64,000 nucleotides of DNA from Clostridium thermarum. Its GTDB lineage: Bacteria; Bacillota; Clostridia; Clostridiales; Clostridiaceae. The number at the start of each line of letters is the position of its first letter. Positions within the stretch are counted from its first letter, which is position 1. The DNA lies in contig NZ_CP040924.1 of assembly GCF_006351925.1 (NCBI RefSeq), forward strand, positions 242,501 to 306,500, written 5' to 3'. Below, one piece after another: positions 36,588-46,014 of the stretch. The position numbers were made by a program, and so were the translations under genes. The notes beneath the pieces are model-generated. The model was given only the letters and a program-made list of their open reading frames with translations, was not told where the DNA came from and made no database searches.

Positions 36588-37067
36588 ATGGATGAAATCT
36601 TAGAAATCCTTGAAAAGAACAGCAGACTCAGCAATGAAGAAATTGCGGTGATGGCGGGGAAAACCGTGGCAGAGGTTGAAGCGGCCATAAAGGAGTACGA
36701 AGAAAAGAATGTTATTGTTGGATATACAGCCTTGATAAATTATGAAGAAACAGAAAAAGAAAGTGTAACTGCACTTATAGAAGTTAAGGTTACTCCTCAA
36801 AGGGGAGAGGGTTTTGATAAGGTTGCAGCCAGAATATATAAATTCCCGGAGGTTAAGGCTTGCTACTTGATGTCCGGAGGTTTCGACCTCACTGTCATAG
36901 TAGAGGGTAAGACCATGAAAGAAGTGGCCTTGTTTGTGGCAGAAAAGTTGGCGGTACAGGAAAGTGTACTGAGCTGTGCAACTCATTTTGTGCTAAAGAA
37001 ATACAAGGACAAGGGTACAATCTTTGAGAAAAAACCGGTGGATGACAGGGAGGCTATATTTGTATGA
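36588..37067 (+). CDS. Lrp/AsnC-family transcriptional regulator
   Basis: The 159-residue protein has an N-terminal helix-turn-helix (LEILEKNSRLSNEEIAVMAGKTVAEVEAAIKEYEEKNVI). The ligand-binding RAM domain (ALIEVKVTPQRGEGFDKVAARIYKFPEVKACYLMSGGFDLTVIVEG) senses amino acids. Its last four bases overlap the aminotransferase start (ATGA), so the two are translationally coupled. The pair is under the T-box leader, which suggests that regulator and enzyme deal with the same amino acid. Confidence 0.9.
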   Translation: MDEILEILEKNSRLSNEEIAVMAGKTVAEVEAAIKEYEEKNVIVGYTALINYEETEKESVTALIEVKVTPQRGEGFDKVAARIYKFPEVKACYLMSGGFDLTVIVEGKTMKEVALFVAEKLAVQESVLSCATHFVLKKYKDKGTIFEKKPVDDREAIFV

Positions 37068-38224
37068 GAATAGAGGATATGATTTTGGATAAAGTAAAGA
37101 CCATGCCGCCATCAGGCATAAGAAAGTATTTTGATCTGTTGAATGAAATGAAGGATGCCATATCCCTAGGAGTTGGTGAGCCGGACTTTGTAACGCCTTG
37201 GAGGGTGAGAGAGGCAGGTATTTACTCCTTGGAAGAAGGTCACACCCATTATTCCTCCAATGCTGGTTTTGTGGAGCTGCGGCAGGAAATTGCAAACTAC
37301 CTCAAGAAGTATGATCTTCATTATGACCCAAAGAATCAGATACTTGTAACTGTAGGAGGCAGCGAAGGTATTGATATCGCTTTAAGAGCCTTGGTGGGGC
37401 CTGGAGATGAGGTAGTAATTCCGGAACCAAGCTTTGTGGCCTATCAAGGTTGTACAGCCTTTACAGGAGCTACTCCTAAGGTCATAAATCTAAGAGCAGA
37501 GGATCAGTTCAAGCTGACCCCGGAACTTTTGATGGAAGCCATAACCCCTAAAACCAAGGTGGTTATAGTACCTTTCCCCAATAACCCTACCGGGGCCATA
37601 ATGACAAGGGAAGAATTAGCGGCTATTGTAGAGGTTTTGAAGGATAAGGACCTCATAGTAATATCTGATGAAATATACTCGGAATTAAGCTATGGAGTTG
37701 AACATGTATCCATAGCAAGTTTCCCGGAAATGAGGGATAAGACCTTGGTCATCAATGGTTTCTCTAAGGCCTTTGCTATGACGGGCTGGAGATTGGGCTA
37801 TGTTTGCGGACATCCTATATTGATAGAAGAAATGAAGAAGATCCATCAATATGCACTGATGTGCGCTCCTACCACAGCTCAGTATGGAGCTATTGAGGCC
37901 TTGAGAAACTGTGGCAATGACGTAGTGGAAATGGTGAAGGAATACAACAGGAGAAGAAGGGTTATGGTGAAAGGTTTCAGAGACATGGGACTTGACTGCT
38001 TTGAACCTCTGGGAGCCTTTTATGTTTTCCCATCCATTAAATCCACAGGCCTGACCTCCGAGGAATTCTGCGAAAGACTCCTGATGCAGGAAAAGGTCCT
38101 GGTGGTACCGGGAAATGCCTTCGGTCAATGCGGAGAGGGCTTTATCAGAGCCTGCTATGCATCTTCTTATGAAAATATAGTTGAGGCCCTGAAGAGGATT
38201 GAGAGATTTATAAAATCCTTATAA
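37064..38224 (+). CDS. Class I PLP-dependent aminotransferase
   Basis: The 386-residue fold-type I aminotransferase has pyridoxal-phosphate Lys in NGFSKAFAMTGWRLGY (about 230), PFPNNPTGA, ISDEIYSELSYG, and a C-terminal Arg in EGFIRACYASS for the substrate carboxylate. The AspC/PatA/aromatic aminotransferase group fits best. With a T-box upstream that looks Phe-specific, transamination in aromatic amino acid metabolism is a reasonable guess. It is coupled to the Lrp regulator. Confidence 0.9.
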   Translation: MRIEDMILDKVKTMPPSGIRKYFDLLNEMKDAISLGVGEPDFVTPWRVREAGIYSLEEGHTHYSSNAGFVELRQEIANYLKKYDLHYDPKNQILVTVGGSEGIDIALRALVGPGDEVVIPEPSFVAYQGCTAFTGATPKVINLRAEDQFKLTPELLMEAITPKTKVVIVPFPNNPTGAIMTREELAAIVEVLKDKDLIVISDEIYSELSYGVEHVSIASFPEMRDKTLVINGFSKAFAMTGWRLGYVCGHPILIEEMKKIHQYALMCAPTTAQYGAIEALRNCGNDVVEMVKEYNRRRRVMVKGFRDMGLDCFEPLGAFYVFPSIKSTGLTSEEFCERLLMQEKVLVVPGNAFGQCGEGFIRACYASSYENIVEALKRIERFIKSL

Positions 38225-38228
38225 TTTG

Positions 38229-38290
38229 AAAGCACAACATGTGTGAACTACTAACTTGACAGGCAGCAGTTCAGGCATGCTGTGCTTTTC
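38229..38290 (+). terminator. Terminator of the Lrp-aminotransferase operon
   Basis: Long arms GAAAGCACAACATG and CATGCTGTGCTTTTC pair with one mismatch, with an inner GAACT/AGTTC helix. The T run is short. Confidence 0.65.
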
Positions 38291-38397
38291 ATTCGTCCTT
38301 GTGGCAGGGACAAGCTAAATTTGTCCATTGCTAAAGATACCTCATAGTGGTATTCTAATATGAAGAGAGTTTTTTGAAGGAAGGTGACAACGAAAGC

Positions 38398-40152
38398 ATG
38401 AAAAGCATAAGGAAATTTATAGCCTACTACAAACCCTATAAGCATTTGTTTTTTGCAGATATGTTCTGTGCGCTGACCTTGTCTGGTATAGACTTGCTGT
38501 TTCCCCTTGTTGTTAGATTTCTCTTAGATGATGTATACCTCATGGAGGATAGAAGTAAGATATTAAAATATGTACTAATCGTTGGAGGCATATTGCTGGC
38601 AATGTATATAGTAAGATATTTCTGCCAGTACTTTATAACCTCATGGGGCCATATTATGGGGGCCAAGATGGAAGCTGACATGAGAAGAGATATTTTTGAA
38701 CACCTTCAGAAGCTATCATTCTCATACTATGACAATACAAATACCGGTAAGCTAATGTCCAGGATCATTAATGATCTTTTTGATATCTCAGAGCTTGCCC
38801 ACCATGGACCGGAGGACATATTTATATCCATAATTAAATTGTTGGGATCCTTTATAATACTGATGACAATTAATGTGAGAATAACCCTGATACTACTGGG
38901 TGTAACCATAATTATGTTGTTCTTCTCAATATTCTACAACAAAAAAATGCGTCTGGTTTTCCAAAAGAACAGAGAAAAGATTGCCAATGTCAATGCGCAG
39001 GTTCAGGACAGCCTTTCCGGCATCAGAGTTGTAAAATCCTTTGCCAATGAAAAAATAGAAAACACAAAGTTTGAAAAAGGAAATATGGAATTCCTGGAAA
39101 CAAAGAAGGATAGTTACTTCATAATGGGAAAATTCTTCAGCGGCAATAGCTTCTTCCAAGGAATTTTGTACCTATCAGTAATACTGGGTGGGGGAATATT
39201 TATCAGTGCTGGTGAATTAACACTTTCAGGCTTAACTGTATATATCTTATATATCAATATATTCCTCAATCCTATCGATAAGCTTGTAAACTTCACAGAG
39301 CAATTCCAAAAGGGAATTACCGGCTTTGAAAGATTTTTACAGGTTGTAGAAACTGAACCGGATATTCAGGACAAAAAGGATGCTGTAGAGCTTGTTAACC
39401 CTAAGGGAGATATAGTTTTTAACAATGTATCCTTTAGCTACAACGATAAGAACAATGTATTAAGCAATATAAACATTAGTATAGAGGCCGGGAAAAATGT
39501 TGCACTGGTAGGCCCTTCCGGTGGAGGAAAGACCACCTTCTGCAGCCTTATCCCAAGATTCTATGAAATCAGCGAAGGATCTATAACTATAGATGGTATT
39601 GATATAAGGGATATAAAACTAAAATCCCTGAGAAAGGCCATTGGTATAGTCCAGCAGGATGTATACCTCTTTGCAGGAAGCATAGGAGAAAACATAGGCT
39701 ACGGCAAGCCCGGAGCTGCTAAAGAGGAAATTATGGAGGCTGCCAAAAAGGCCAATATTCATGACTTTATCATGAGCCTTGAGGATGGTTATGACACCTA
39801 CGTGGGAGAAAGAGGAGTTAAGCTTTCCGGAGGTCAGAAACAGAGAATATCCATAGCAAGAGTATTCCTGAAAAACCCTCCAATACTGATATTGGACGAA
39901 GCCACCTCAGCCTTGGACAATGAGAGCGAAAAGTTTATACAAAAATCCCTTGAAGAGCTGTCAAAGAATAGGACAACTCTTGTAATTGCCCATAGACTAA
40001 GTACCATAAGAAATGCTGATGAGATAGTGGTATTGACGGATGAGGGCATAAAGGAAAGAGGAAACCATGAGGAGCTGCTGGAGCAGAGCGGCGTTTATGC
40101 ATATCTTTATAATATGCAGTTTGAGGATGTGGCAGCAGAAAGTTTAAATTAA
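38398..40152 (+). CDS. ABC exporter (fused membrane and ATPase domains, MsbA/BmrA type)
   Basis: The product of about 584 residues has six membrane helices in the first 310 residues. The ATPase domain has Walker A GPSGGGKTT, signature KLSGGQKQR, Walker B/D-loop ILILDEATSALD and the H-loop IAHRLSTIRNAD. It works as a homo- or heterodimer to export lipids or drugs; no partner half-transporter is next to it, so a homodimer is likely. ATG 38398 lies about 11 bases after AAGGTG. Confidence 0.9.
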   Translation: MKSIRKFIAYYKPYKHLFFADMFCALTLSGIDLLFPLVVRFLLDDVYLMEDRSKILKYVLIVGGILLAMYIVRYFCQYFITSWGHIMGAKMEADMRRDIFEHLQKLSFSYYDNTNTGKLMSRIINDLFDISELAHHGPEDIFISIIKLLGSFIILMTINVRITLILLGVTIIMLFFSIFYNKKMRLVFQKNREKIANVNAQVQDSLSGIRVVKSFANEKIENTKFEKGNMEFLETKKDSYFIMGKFFSGNSFFQGILYLSVILGGGIFISAGELTLSGLTVYILYINIFLNPIDKLVNFTEQFQKGITGFERFLQVVETEPDIQDKKDAVELVNPKGDIVFNNVSFSYNDKNNVLSNINISIEAGKNVALVGPSGGGKTTFCSLIPRFYEISEGSITIDGIDIRDIKLKSLRKAIGIVQQDVYLFAGSIGENIGYGKPGAAKEEIMEAAKKANIHDFIMSLEDGYDTYVGERGVKLSGGQKQRISIARVFLKNPPILILDEATSALDNESEKFIQKSLEELSKNRTTLVIAHRLSTIRNADEIVVLTDEGIKERGNHEELLEQSGVYAYLYNMQFEDVAAESLN

Positions 40153-40160
40153 AGAAGATG

Positions 40161-40195
40161 GATGTACAATCGAGAGGTTGTACATCTATTTTTTT
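40161..40195 (+). terminator. Terminator of the ABC exporter gene
   Basis: The stem GATGTACAA/TTGTACATC is followed by a T run. Confidence 0.88.
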
Positions 40196-41257
40196 GAGTT
40201 ACTATGACAGATTTAACATTTAGCCTGCTGTAATCACAGCCTCTCAGCGGAACTAATTAGAAGCTAGAACTTACTTCTAAAAGTTGTAAGTTTTTATTAG
40301 AAGGACACCTTCGTCTGCAAAAGGCGCTGAGGTGTTTTTCTTATGGCGAAAATTGAAGTTTATGGAAATACCTTATGCATATATTTAGGACTATGGAGCC
40401 AAAGACTTTTGAAAATAGGAGTTTAATTATAAAAATATCGCCAAAATTTTATTGCTTTGCTTACATATTAGAGATGAACTAGTAATTATGTAAAAAAACA
40501 CATCAGTATGCTAATTTTTGCTAGGAGGGATAACAGGACTAAAAAAGAATTTTATACATATTTGCAATATTTGCTTTGTTTTTGTCAATTGCCATAACAA
40601 AGCAAACAAAGCTAGTTAAAGCAGATTAGTATAATTATGATGATTTAAATCCGCTGGTGGAAGTTATATATGACTCAAGGGATAAAAGATGTACTGGTGT
40701 TAGTATATTAGTGTAGACACGAAAAGATGAAGGCTCTAAAATATAGAAAGGGGAAGGAAGTGTCTACGATGGCAAAAAGAGGAGGTTAATTTAGTAACGT
40801 ATTATGACTTTAACGCTGCCAGATTAGCAATCTTGGATACATATAATCTTGGCATAATAGAAAAAGAATCCATAGGAGCATTGGATACATTACTTCTCAA
40901 AAATGCCAAGAGTTGGCCAGGCTGTCTGCATAAAAAAGTTCGATTATTTGTGTCCACTATATTGACATAAATCCAAATATGATAAGGGATGAAATTGTGA
41001 TCAAGATTTAATTCCTATCTACGGAAATGGTAATGGAGATTATTATGCTGGACGCTAAAAATATGTCCTAAATTAATAGTATATTATTATTTTCATGAAA
41101 ACTCAAGGAAAGAGAAATACAGTGATAGCTTTAAAAAGGGGATTAAAAACTAGCCTAATTTTCTAAGTAAAATATGTATAATTTAAATACAAAGCTAAAT
41201 AAGAGAGTTCTATAGATTATTGAGATATAGAAGTAATTAACGAAATCTAATAATTAG
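40196..41257. other. Gene-poor, decayed region
   Basis: No intact gene is seen in about 1.06 kb. It holds two terminator-like hairpins (AACTTAC/GTAAGTT at 40268-40292 with T tail; ACACCT/AGGTGT at 40305-40335 with T tail), isolated ribosome-binding-like GGAGG sites without frames, and the open-frame remnant listed at 40794. This looks like the remains of deleted genes. Confidence 0.5.
40794..40970 (+). pseudogene. Open-frame remnant without a normal start
   Basis: A 58-codon frame (VTYYDFNAARLAILDTYNLG...LDTLLLKNAKSWPGCL...) follows GAGGAGG by 8 bases but begins at GTA. Codon use looks like real protein. It may be the end or a worn fragment of a larger gene. No family recognised. Confidence 0.3.
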
Positions 41258-41291
41258 AAACAGAAGGTCAAATATCTGCCTTCTGTTTTTA
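41258..41291 (+). terminator. Terminator at the end of the decayed region
   Basis: AAACAGAAGG/CCTTCTGTTT arms with an 11-base loop are followed by TTATTG. No intact gene precedes it. Confidence 0.7.
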
Positions 41292-41344
41292 TTGCATAAT
41301 GAGTAACATTGATTAAACGGTAAACATTTTTAATTGTACCCCTC

Positions 41345-41491
41345 TCAACTATCTTTCTGAAAAGCAGCCAACTGTAACCTAGCCTCTTGCAACTGCTCAT
41401 CCACAATGCTTGCTTCCTGTATGTGATCGTTAATAACCTTCGCTGTTGTTTTCAGCACTTCGTCCTCCAATACCTTGATGATCTTGGTCAT
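41345..41491 (-). CDS. Possible small helical protein (48 aa)
   Basis: The minus-strand frame reads MTKIIKVLEDEVLKTTAKVIN...QLQEARLQLAAFQKDS. It is strongly helical with heptad spacing. The frame stays open upstream of the ATG for about 15 codons without another start, and no good ribosome binding site is seen. The AT-rich gap to the DUF368 gene holds nothing else. It may be the C-terminal end of a lost gene. Confidence 0.35.
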   Translation of the reverse strand: MTKIIKVLEDEVLKTTAKVINDHIQEASIVDEQLQEARLQLAAFQKDS

Positions 41492-41608
41492 CTCTTCTAT
41501 GGCGTCCTTTTGAAATTTATTAACTTTTAAATTTACAATTGTAGGATTTATAGTTAAAATAGATAGGGTGATATATAAAGAAATACTACATACATAATGG
41601 AGGTATCT

Positions 41609-42424
41609 ATGAAATTTTTAATAAATTATTTAAAGGGAGTAGCGGTAGGTCTGGCTACCTTGGTGCCGGGAGTAAGCGGCGGTACAATGGCTATCATATT
41701 CGGTATCTACGATGATTTACTGCATTCCATTGGTTTTTTCTTCAAGGATTGGAAAAAGCATACCCTATTCTTACTACAGGTTGGCCTGGGAGGACTTACC
41801 GGTCTTGTGGTGTTTAGCAGCTTGTTAAAGTCTGCCGTAGAAACTTTCCCTTTTGAGATGAGGTTTTTATTTATTGGTATTATCTGCGGAGGTATTCCGG
41901 TGCTCTATAATAGGGCAGGAGAAGGTAAAAAAGACATAAAAGGCTGGATATTCCTGCTTATTGGACTTGTAATAGTAATGATTATGCCCGCAGATGAGGC
42001 TACAACAGCAGCTTTGGCTACTACCCCGGGTATAGAAAGTATGATATTTTTATTCATTGCCGGTATAGTTATGGCCATAGCACTGATTTTGCCGGGAATA
42101 AGCGGATCTTATATGCTTCTTATTCTGGGCCTATACGATGTAACCCTAGGTGCTATAGAAAATAGGAGTATTCCTTTCCTAATACCCTTGGCCTTGGGAG
42201 TACTAGTTGGTACTTTAGCAACCACAAGATTAATAGAAGGATTATTAAAGAAGTATCCATCCATAGCTTATATGCTTATTCTAGGTTTTGTGGCCGGTTC
42301 AATAAAACCGGTATTTGAGCAGGTTGGTTTCCCAACAGGCTACAGCATAATCTCTTCAATAGTAACCTTTGTGCTAGGCTTCATGCTTATAAGATGGATA
42401 AGTAAAAAGGATGTAGAAGCCTGA
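41609..42424 (+). CDS. DUF368 membrane protein (PopT-type polyprenyl-phosphate transporter family)
   Basis: The 271-residue protein has about eight membrane segments. Both inverted-repeat motifs of DUF368 are visible: GLATLVPGVSGGTMAIIFGIYD (about 15-36) and ALILPGISGSYMLLILGLYD (about 150-170). DUF368 proteins have been reported as undecaprenyl-phosphate translocases that recycle the cell-wall lipid carrier. That role is taken from family knowledge. ATG 41609 is preceded by GGAGG; it is a single gene. Confidence 0.88.
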   Translation: MKFLINYLKGVAVGLATLVPGVSGGTMAIIFGIYDDLLHSIGFFFKDWKKHTLFLLQVGLGGLTGLVVFSSLLKSAVETFPFEMRFLFIGIICGGIPVLYNRAGEGKKDIKGWIFLLIGLVIVMIMPADEATTAALATTPGIESMIFLFIAGIVMAIALILPGISGSYMLLILGLYDVTLGAIENRSIPFLIPLALGVLVGTLATTRLIEGLLKKYPSIAYMLILGFVAGSIKPVFEQVGFPTGYSIISSIVTFVLGFMLIRWISKKDVEA

Positions 42425-42633
42425 GTTTTATTTGAAAGAATGAATCAGATATCATACAACTGTAAACTCTCTTTACTGCCTTATCTTTTTGGAGATAATC
42501 ATATAATATTTTGGAAAAATAATTGCATAAAGCTTACAATATTATATAGAATATTGTTATAAATTGATTAGATTAATTGTCCATATATGCAGATAAGAAT
42601 AAAAACAAACATTTAAGGAAAGGAAGTGTAAAT

Positions 42634-43170
42634 GTGGTCTATACAGATTACTATGAGGATAACACTACCATAGAATGGGTCCACGGCGTAAAATATATGA
42701 CTCCTTCACCGCACCCCAATCATGGCAGAGTTTATAAGAAGATTTTTAATACACTTGCCAACTACTTAGAAAATAAAAGCTGTGAGTTATTTCCGGACAA
42801 AACAGATTTATGTTTGGCTGATCCCAAAGAACCAATAAGTATAAACGAATTAAAAAGGCCTGTAGTGCCTGATTTATTTGTTGTTTGTAATAATAGTTTT
42901 GAGCTTGTAGGAAATAATATTGTAGCTATTCCAGACTTTATTTTAGAGATAGTAAGTCCTAGCTCCATAAAAATAGATAATTATATTAAGAAGGAGCTGT
43001 ATATCTCTAAGGGTGTAAAAGAATATTGGATAGTTGATTATTTTGATAAATCAGTCACCGTTTGCTTTAATGGTCAAGAGACAGTATATTCTTTTCAGGA
43101 TGAGATTAAAGTAAATATTTTTGAGGATTTGGCTATATGTTTGAAGGATATTAAATTATTTGAGGTGTAA
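42634..43170 (+). CDS. Uma2-family (DUF820) putative endonuclease
   Basis: The product of about 178 residues has the PD-(D/E)xK-like core of Uma2/DUF820: RPVVPDLFVV (Asp), PDFILEIVSPSS (E-x-V-S-P) and the following Lys-containing helix IKKELYISKGVKEYWIVD. The family is common but its biological substrate is unclear. GTG 42634 with AAGGAAAGGA upstream is preferred over a TTG at 42577 without a site. A terminator follows at 43174. Confidence 0.85.
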   Translation: MVYTDYYEDNTTIEWVHGVKYMTPSPHPNHGRVYKKIFNTLANYLENKSCELFPDKTDLCLADPKEPISINELKRPVVPDLFVVCNNSFELVGNNIVAIPDFILEIVSPSSIKIDNYIKKELYISKGVKEYWIVDYFDKSVTVCFNGQETVYSFQDEIKVNIFEDLAICLKDIKLFEV

Positions 43171-43173
43171 CAG

Positions 43174-43203
43174 CTCCGGCTTATTTAGGCCGGAGTTTTA
43201 ATT
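43174..43203 (+). terminator. Terminator of the Uma2 gene
   Basis: CTCCGGC/GCCGGAG arms with an 8-base loop are followed by TTTTAATTTT. Confidence 0.88.
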
Positions 43204-43278
43204 TTGTAAAAAATTAAAACGATTACAAACATTTTTTCATTGCTTTAAAAAATAATTCGCATTTTTTAAAGTGAATTA

Positions 43279-43307
43279 TTGACATAGTGTTAACTGTATG
43301 CTATTTT
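43279..43307 (+). promoter_or_regulatory. Promoter of the T-box/liv transcript
   Basis: TTGACA and TATTTT are separated by 17 bases, about 90 bases upstream of the T-box leader. Confidence 0.7.
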
Positions 43308-43395
43308 ATATATAACAGATTTAAAAAAACCTTGAATTTATTATTAATTATTTAAAAGCAAGGTAAATTAATTCAAAAATTATGAATAAAAATAA

Positions 43396-43653
43396 ATGTA
43401 AAGACGTTGAAGAAGATAAAGCTATCAGTAAATTAATTACAGAGAGCCGGGATAGGTGGAAACCGGTATTAGTTTGATAGGTAATGATCACTTCTGAGTC
43501 TTATGGCTGAAGTCAGTAAGTCATAACGGTGGTCCCGTTAAAAGGCTAAGGTTTGAAAGAACCTGATGAGGCAGTTGCTGTGAAGTAACTGTAAACTAGA
43601 GTGGTAACGCGTATGTAACGCCTCTATATGTTTAGACATATAGAGGCGTTTTG
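43396..43653 (+). promoter_or_regulatory. T-box leader upstream of liv genes, probably Ile-specific (ATC)
   Basis: Stem I parts (GAAGAAGATAAAGC, AGAGAGCCGG), distal GGTGGAAACCGG and a variant T-box AGAGTGGTAACGCG at 43598-43611 are followed by a terminator. The likely specifier is ATC at 43487-43489 in AATGATCAC, reading tRNA-Ile. This fits the downstream branched-chain amino acid transporter. The specifier is inferred by eye, not from a computed fold. Confidence 0.83.
43617..43653 (+). terminator. T-box terminator of the liv operon
   Basis: 14-bp arms AACGCCTCTATATG/CATATAGAGGCGTT with a 6-base loop are followed by TTT. Confidence 0.9.
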
Positions 43654-43831
43654 CATAATTGGGGCTTATCTTTTTATGTAAATGGGGCTTACATAAAAAG
43701 ATGTAATTATAAATAAAAGGGGGCGATTTTGTTGGAGATTACTATTCAACAGGATGAGGAAGGTATAATACGCCAGTAGAATCTGAATACTAAAAATATT
43801 TTAACGACAAAAAGTTGAAAGGATGTTGAAT

Positions 43832-44986
43832 ATGAAAAAATCTTTGAGTTTATTAACTGCGGTTTTGGTTGGGGCAAGCCTTTTTGCAGGCTGCAGTAAG
43901 GCAGAAAATTCTAATACAGTTAAGATAGGTTTAAATTATGAGTTATCTGGTCAGGTAGCTACTTATGGTACAGGTCTTGTTGAAGGCATAGAACTGGCTT
44001 TTGAAGAAATTAATAAGGCTGGCGGAGTGCTGGAAAAGCAAATAGAAGCTGTAAAGGTAGATAATAAATCCAATGATACAGAAGCAGCCAGTGTTGCAAC
44101 AAAGTTAGCAACTAAGGACAAGGTAGTCTTGATGTTAGGACCAGCTACCTCAGGAAATACAAAGGCAGCATCACCAATAGCTAATCAAAATAAAATCCCA
44201 TTGGTATCCGCTTCAGCTACAGCTGACGACGTAACAGTGGACAAGAATGGTAAGGTAAGAGAATACGTATTTAAAACTTGTTTCAGCGATTCCTTCCAGG
44301 GAGTTATAATGGCGAACTTTGCCTTTAATGACCTAGGCACAAAGAAGGCAGCAATGCTTATAGATGCTACCAGTGATTATAGTAAGGGGCTTGCAAAGAA
44401 CTTCCAGGAAACCTATGAGAAGCTTGGCGGAACTGTAGCAAAAGAAGAAGCTTACAAGGCAAAAGATACAGACTTTATGGCAGTATTAACTAACCTAAAA
44501 GCTGCACAACCGGATGTATTATTCGTACCTGGATATTATGAAGAAGTTGGTCTGATTGTTAAACAGGCCAGAGAGCTTGGTTTAAATGTTCCGGTACTAG
44601 GCGGAGACGGTTATGATTCACCAAAGCTCATAGAGTTAGCAGGAAAAGATGCACTAAACAAGGTTTATTTCACAAACCACTATTCTTCACAGGATACTGC
44701 ACCTGAAGTAGCTAAATTCAGAGAAGCTTTCAAAGCTAAATACGGCAAGGACCCAGATGCATTTAATGCACTTGGCTATGATTTAGGATACTTTGCTGCA
44801 GATGCTATAAAGAGAGCAGGTAAGGCTGATCCGGAGGCAATCAAGAAGGCTCTTGAAGAAACTAAGGACTTTAATGCAGTAACAGGTAAATTCTCAATAG
44901 GCGAAGACCACAACCCTGTAAAATCCATAACAGTGTTGGAAGTTAAAGATGGGAACTTTACATTTGTTAAGAAGGTAGAACCTTAA
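43832..44986 (+). CDS. livJ: Branched-chain amino acid ABC transporter, substrate-binding lipoprotein (LivJ type)
   Basis: The 384-residue protein has a lipoprotein signal (LLTAVLVGASLFAGCSK) and a Leu/Ile/Val-binding fold: NTVKIGLNYELSGQVATYG, VVLMLGPATSGNTKAASPIAN, LIDATSDYSKGLAKNF and PDVLFVPGYYEEVG. It delivers the ligand to LivH/LivM. It is the first gene after the T-box leader. ATG 43832 is 9 bases after AAAGGA. A repeat copy separates it from livH. Confidence 0.92.
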   Translation: MKKSLSLLTAVLVGASLFAGCSKAENSNTVKIGLNYELSGQVATYGTGLVEGIELAFEEINKAGGVLEKQIEAVKVDNKSNDTEAASVATKLATKDKVVLMLGPATSGNTKAASPIANQNKIPLVSASATADDVTVDKNGKVREYVFKTCFSDSFQGVIMANFAFNDLGTKKAAMLIDATSDYSKGLAKNFQETYEKLGGTVAKEEAYKAKDTDFMAVLTNLKAAQPDVLFVPGYYEEVGLIVKQARELGLNVPVLGGDGYDSPKLIELAGKDALNKVYFTNHYSSQDTAPEVAKFREAFKAKYGKDPDAFNALGYDLGYFAADAIKRAGKADPEAIKKALEETKDFNAVTGKFSIGEDHNPVKSITVLEVKDGNFTFVKKVEP

Positions 44987-44989
44987 TCA

Positions 44990-45060
44990 ATTAAAAATTA
45001 ACAATTAATAATTAGTAATTATGGTGGAAATTCAGCTTGGGCTGAATTTCTCCTTTCTTA
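44990..45060. repeat. GAAATTCAGC palindromic repeat, copy 5 (half copy)
   Basis: AATTAAAAATTAACAATTAATAATTAGTAATTA-type flank leads into GGAAATTCAGC/GCTGAATTTCTCC. It lies inside the liv operon between livJ and livH; the hairpin may lower read-through and so favour the binding protein. Confidence 0.65.
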
Positions 45061-45116
45061 AAAAATCATTGAAAGAGGACGCCAAATTAGCAACATAGAT
45101 AAAAAAAGAGGTGATG

Positions 45117-46004
45117 ATGGTGCAGCAGTTTGTACAACAATTAATAAACGGAGTATCTATCGGAAGTATATATGCTCTAATAGCTTTAGGATACACAATG
45201 GTTTACGGAATTATAAATTTAATTAACTTTGCTCACGGAGAAGTATTAATGGTGGGTGCTTATGTGGGATTTGCGGTAACTACAACTCTGGGCCTTGGAT
45301 TTTTACCATCCCTCCTAATATCTATGGTAATTTGTGCATTGTTGGGAATGGGAATAGAAAAGGTAGCTTATAAACCAATTAGAAATTCAAGCAGAATAGC
45401 GGCGCTTATTACGGCTATAAGTGTATCTCTGTTCCTACAATATGGAATGATGTTTTTCGTAAAGGCTGAGACAAGAATTTTTCCGGATGTTTTGCCAAGA
45501 CATAACATTATACTGTTTAACGGAAACGTAGTATTGGATTCAAGAAATATCTATATTATTGCAATAACAATTTTACTTATGGCGGCACTTCAGTATATAG
45601 TTCATAGGACAAAGGTTGGTAAGGCTATGAGAGCCGTTTCCCAGGATAGGGATGCTGCTCAGCTGATGGGGATTAACATCAACAAGACTATATCCTATAC
45701 CTTTGCCATTGGTTCAGCCTTGGCAGGAGCGGCAGGGGTTTTAGTAGGGGTTTACTATAATTCCATCAACCCGTTAATGGGGGCAACCCCTGGGTTAAAG
45801 GCCTTCATAGCAGCAGTAATCGGAGGTATAGGAATTATACCGGGAGCAGTGTTTGGAGGATTTTTCTTAGGCATAACTGAAACCTTTGTCAGTGCAGTGG
45901 GTTATTCCTTATATAAGGATGCGGTTGCTTTTGCAATATTGATATTAGTATTAATCGTTAAACCAAGAGGGCTGTTAGGTAAAAATATTAAAGAGAAAGT
46001 ATAG
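45117..46004 (+). CDS. livH: Branched-chain amino acid ABC permease LivH
   Basis: The permease of about 295 residues has eight membrane segments. LivH signatures include SIGSIYALIALGYTMVYGIINLINFAHGEVLMVGAY and RTKVGKAMRAVSQDRDAAQLMGIN. It pairs with LivM to form the channel. Several overlapping starts (GTG 45111, ATG 45114, ATG 45117, GTG 45120) follow AGAGGTG; 45117 is a compromise. Confidence 0.92.
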   Translation: MVQQFVQQLINGVSIGSIYALIALGYTMVYGIINLINFAHGEVLMVGAYVGFAVTTTLGLGFLPSLLISMVICALLGMGIEKVAYKPIRNSSRIAALITAISVSLFLQYGMMFFVKAETRIFPDVLPRHNIILFNGNVVLDSRNIYIIAITILLMAALQYIVHRTKVGKAMRAVSQDRDAAQLMGININKTISYTFAIGSALAGAAGVLVGVYYNSINPLMGATPGLKAFIAAVIGGIGIIPGAVFGGFFLGITETFVSAVGYSLYKDAVAFAILILVLIVKPRGLLGKNIKEKV

Positions 46005-46014
46005 AGGTGATAAC

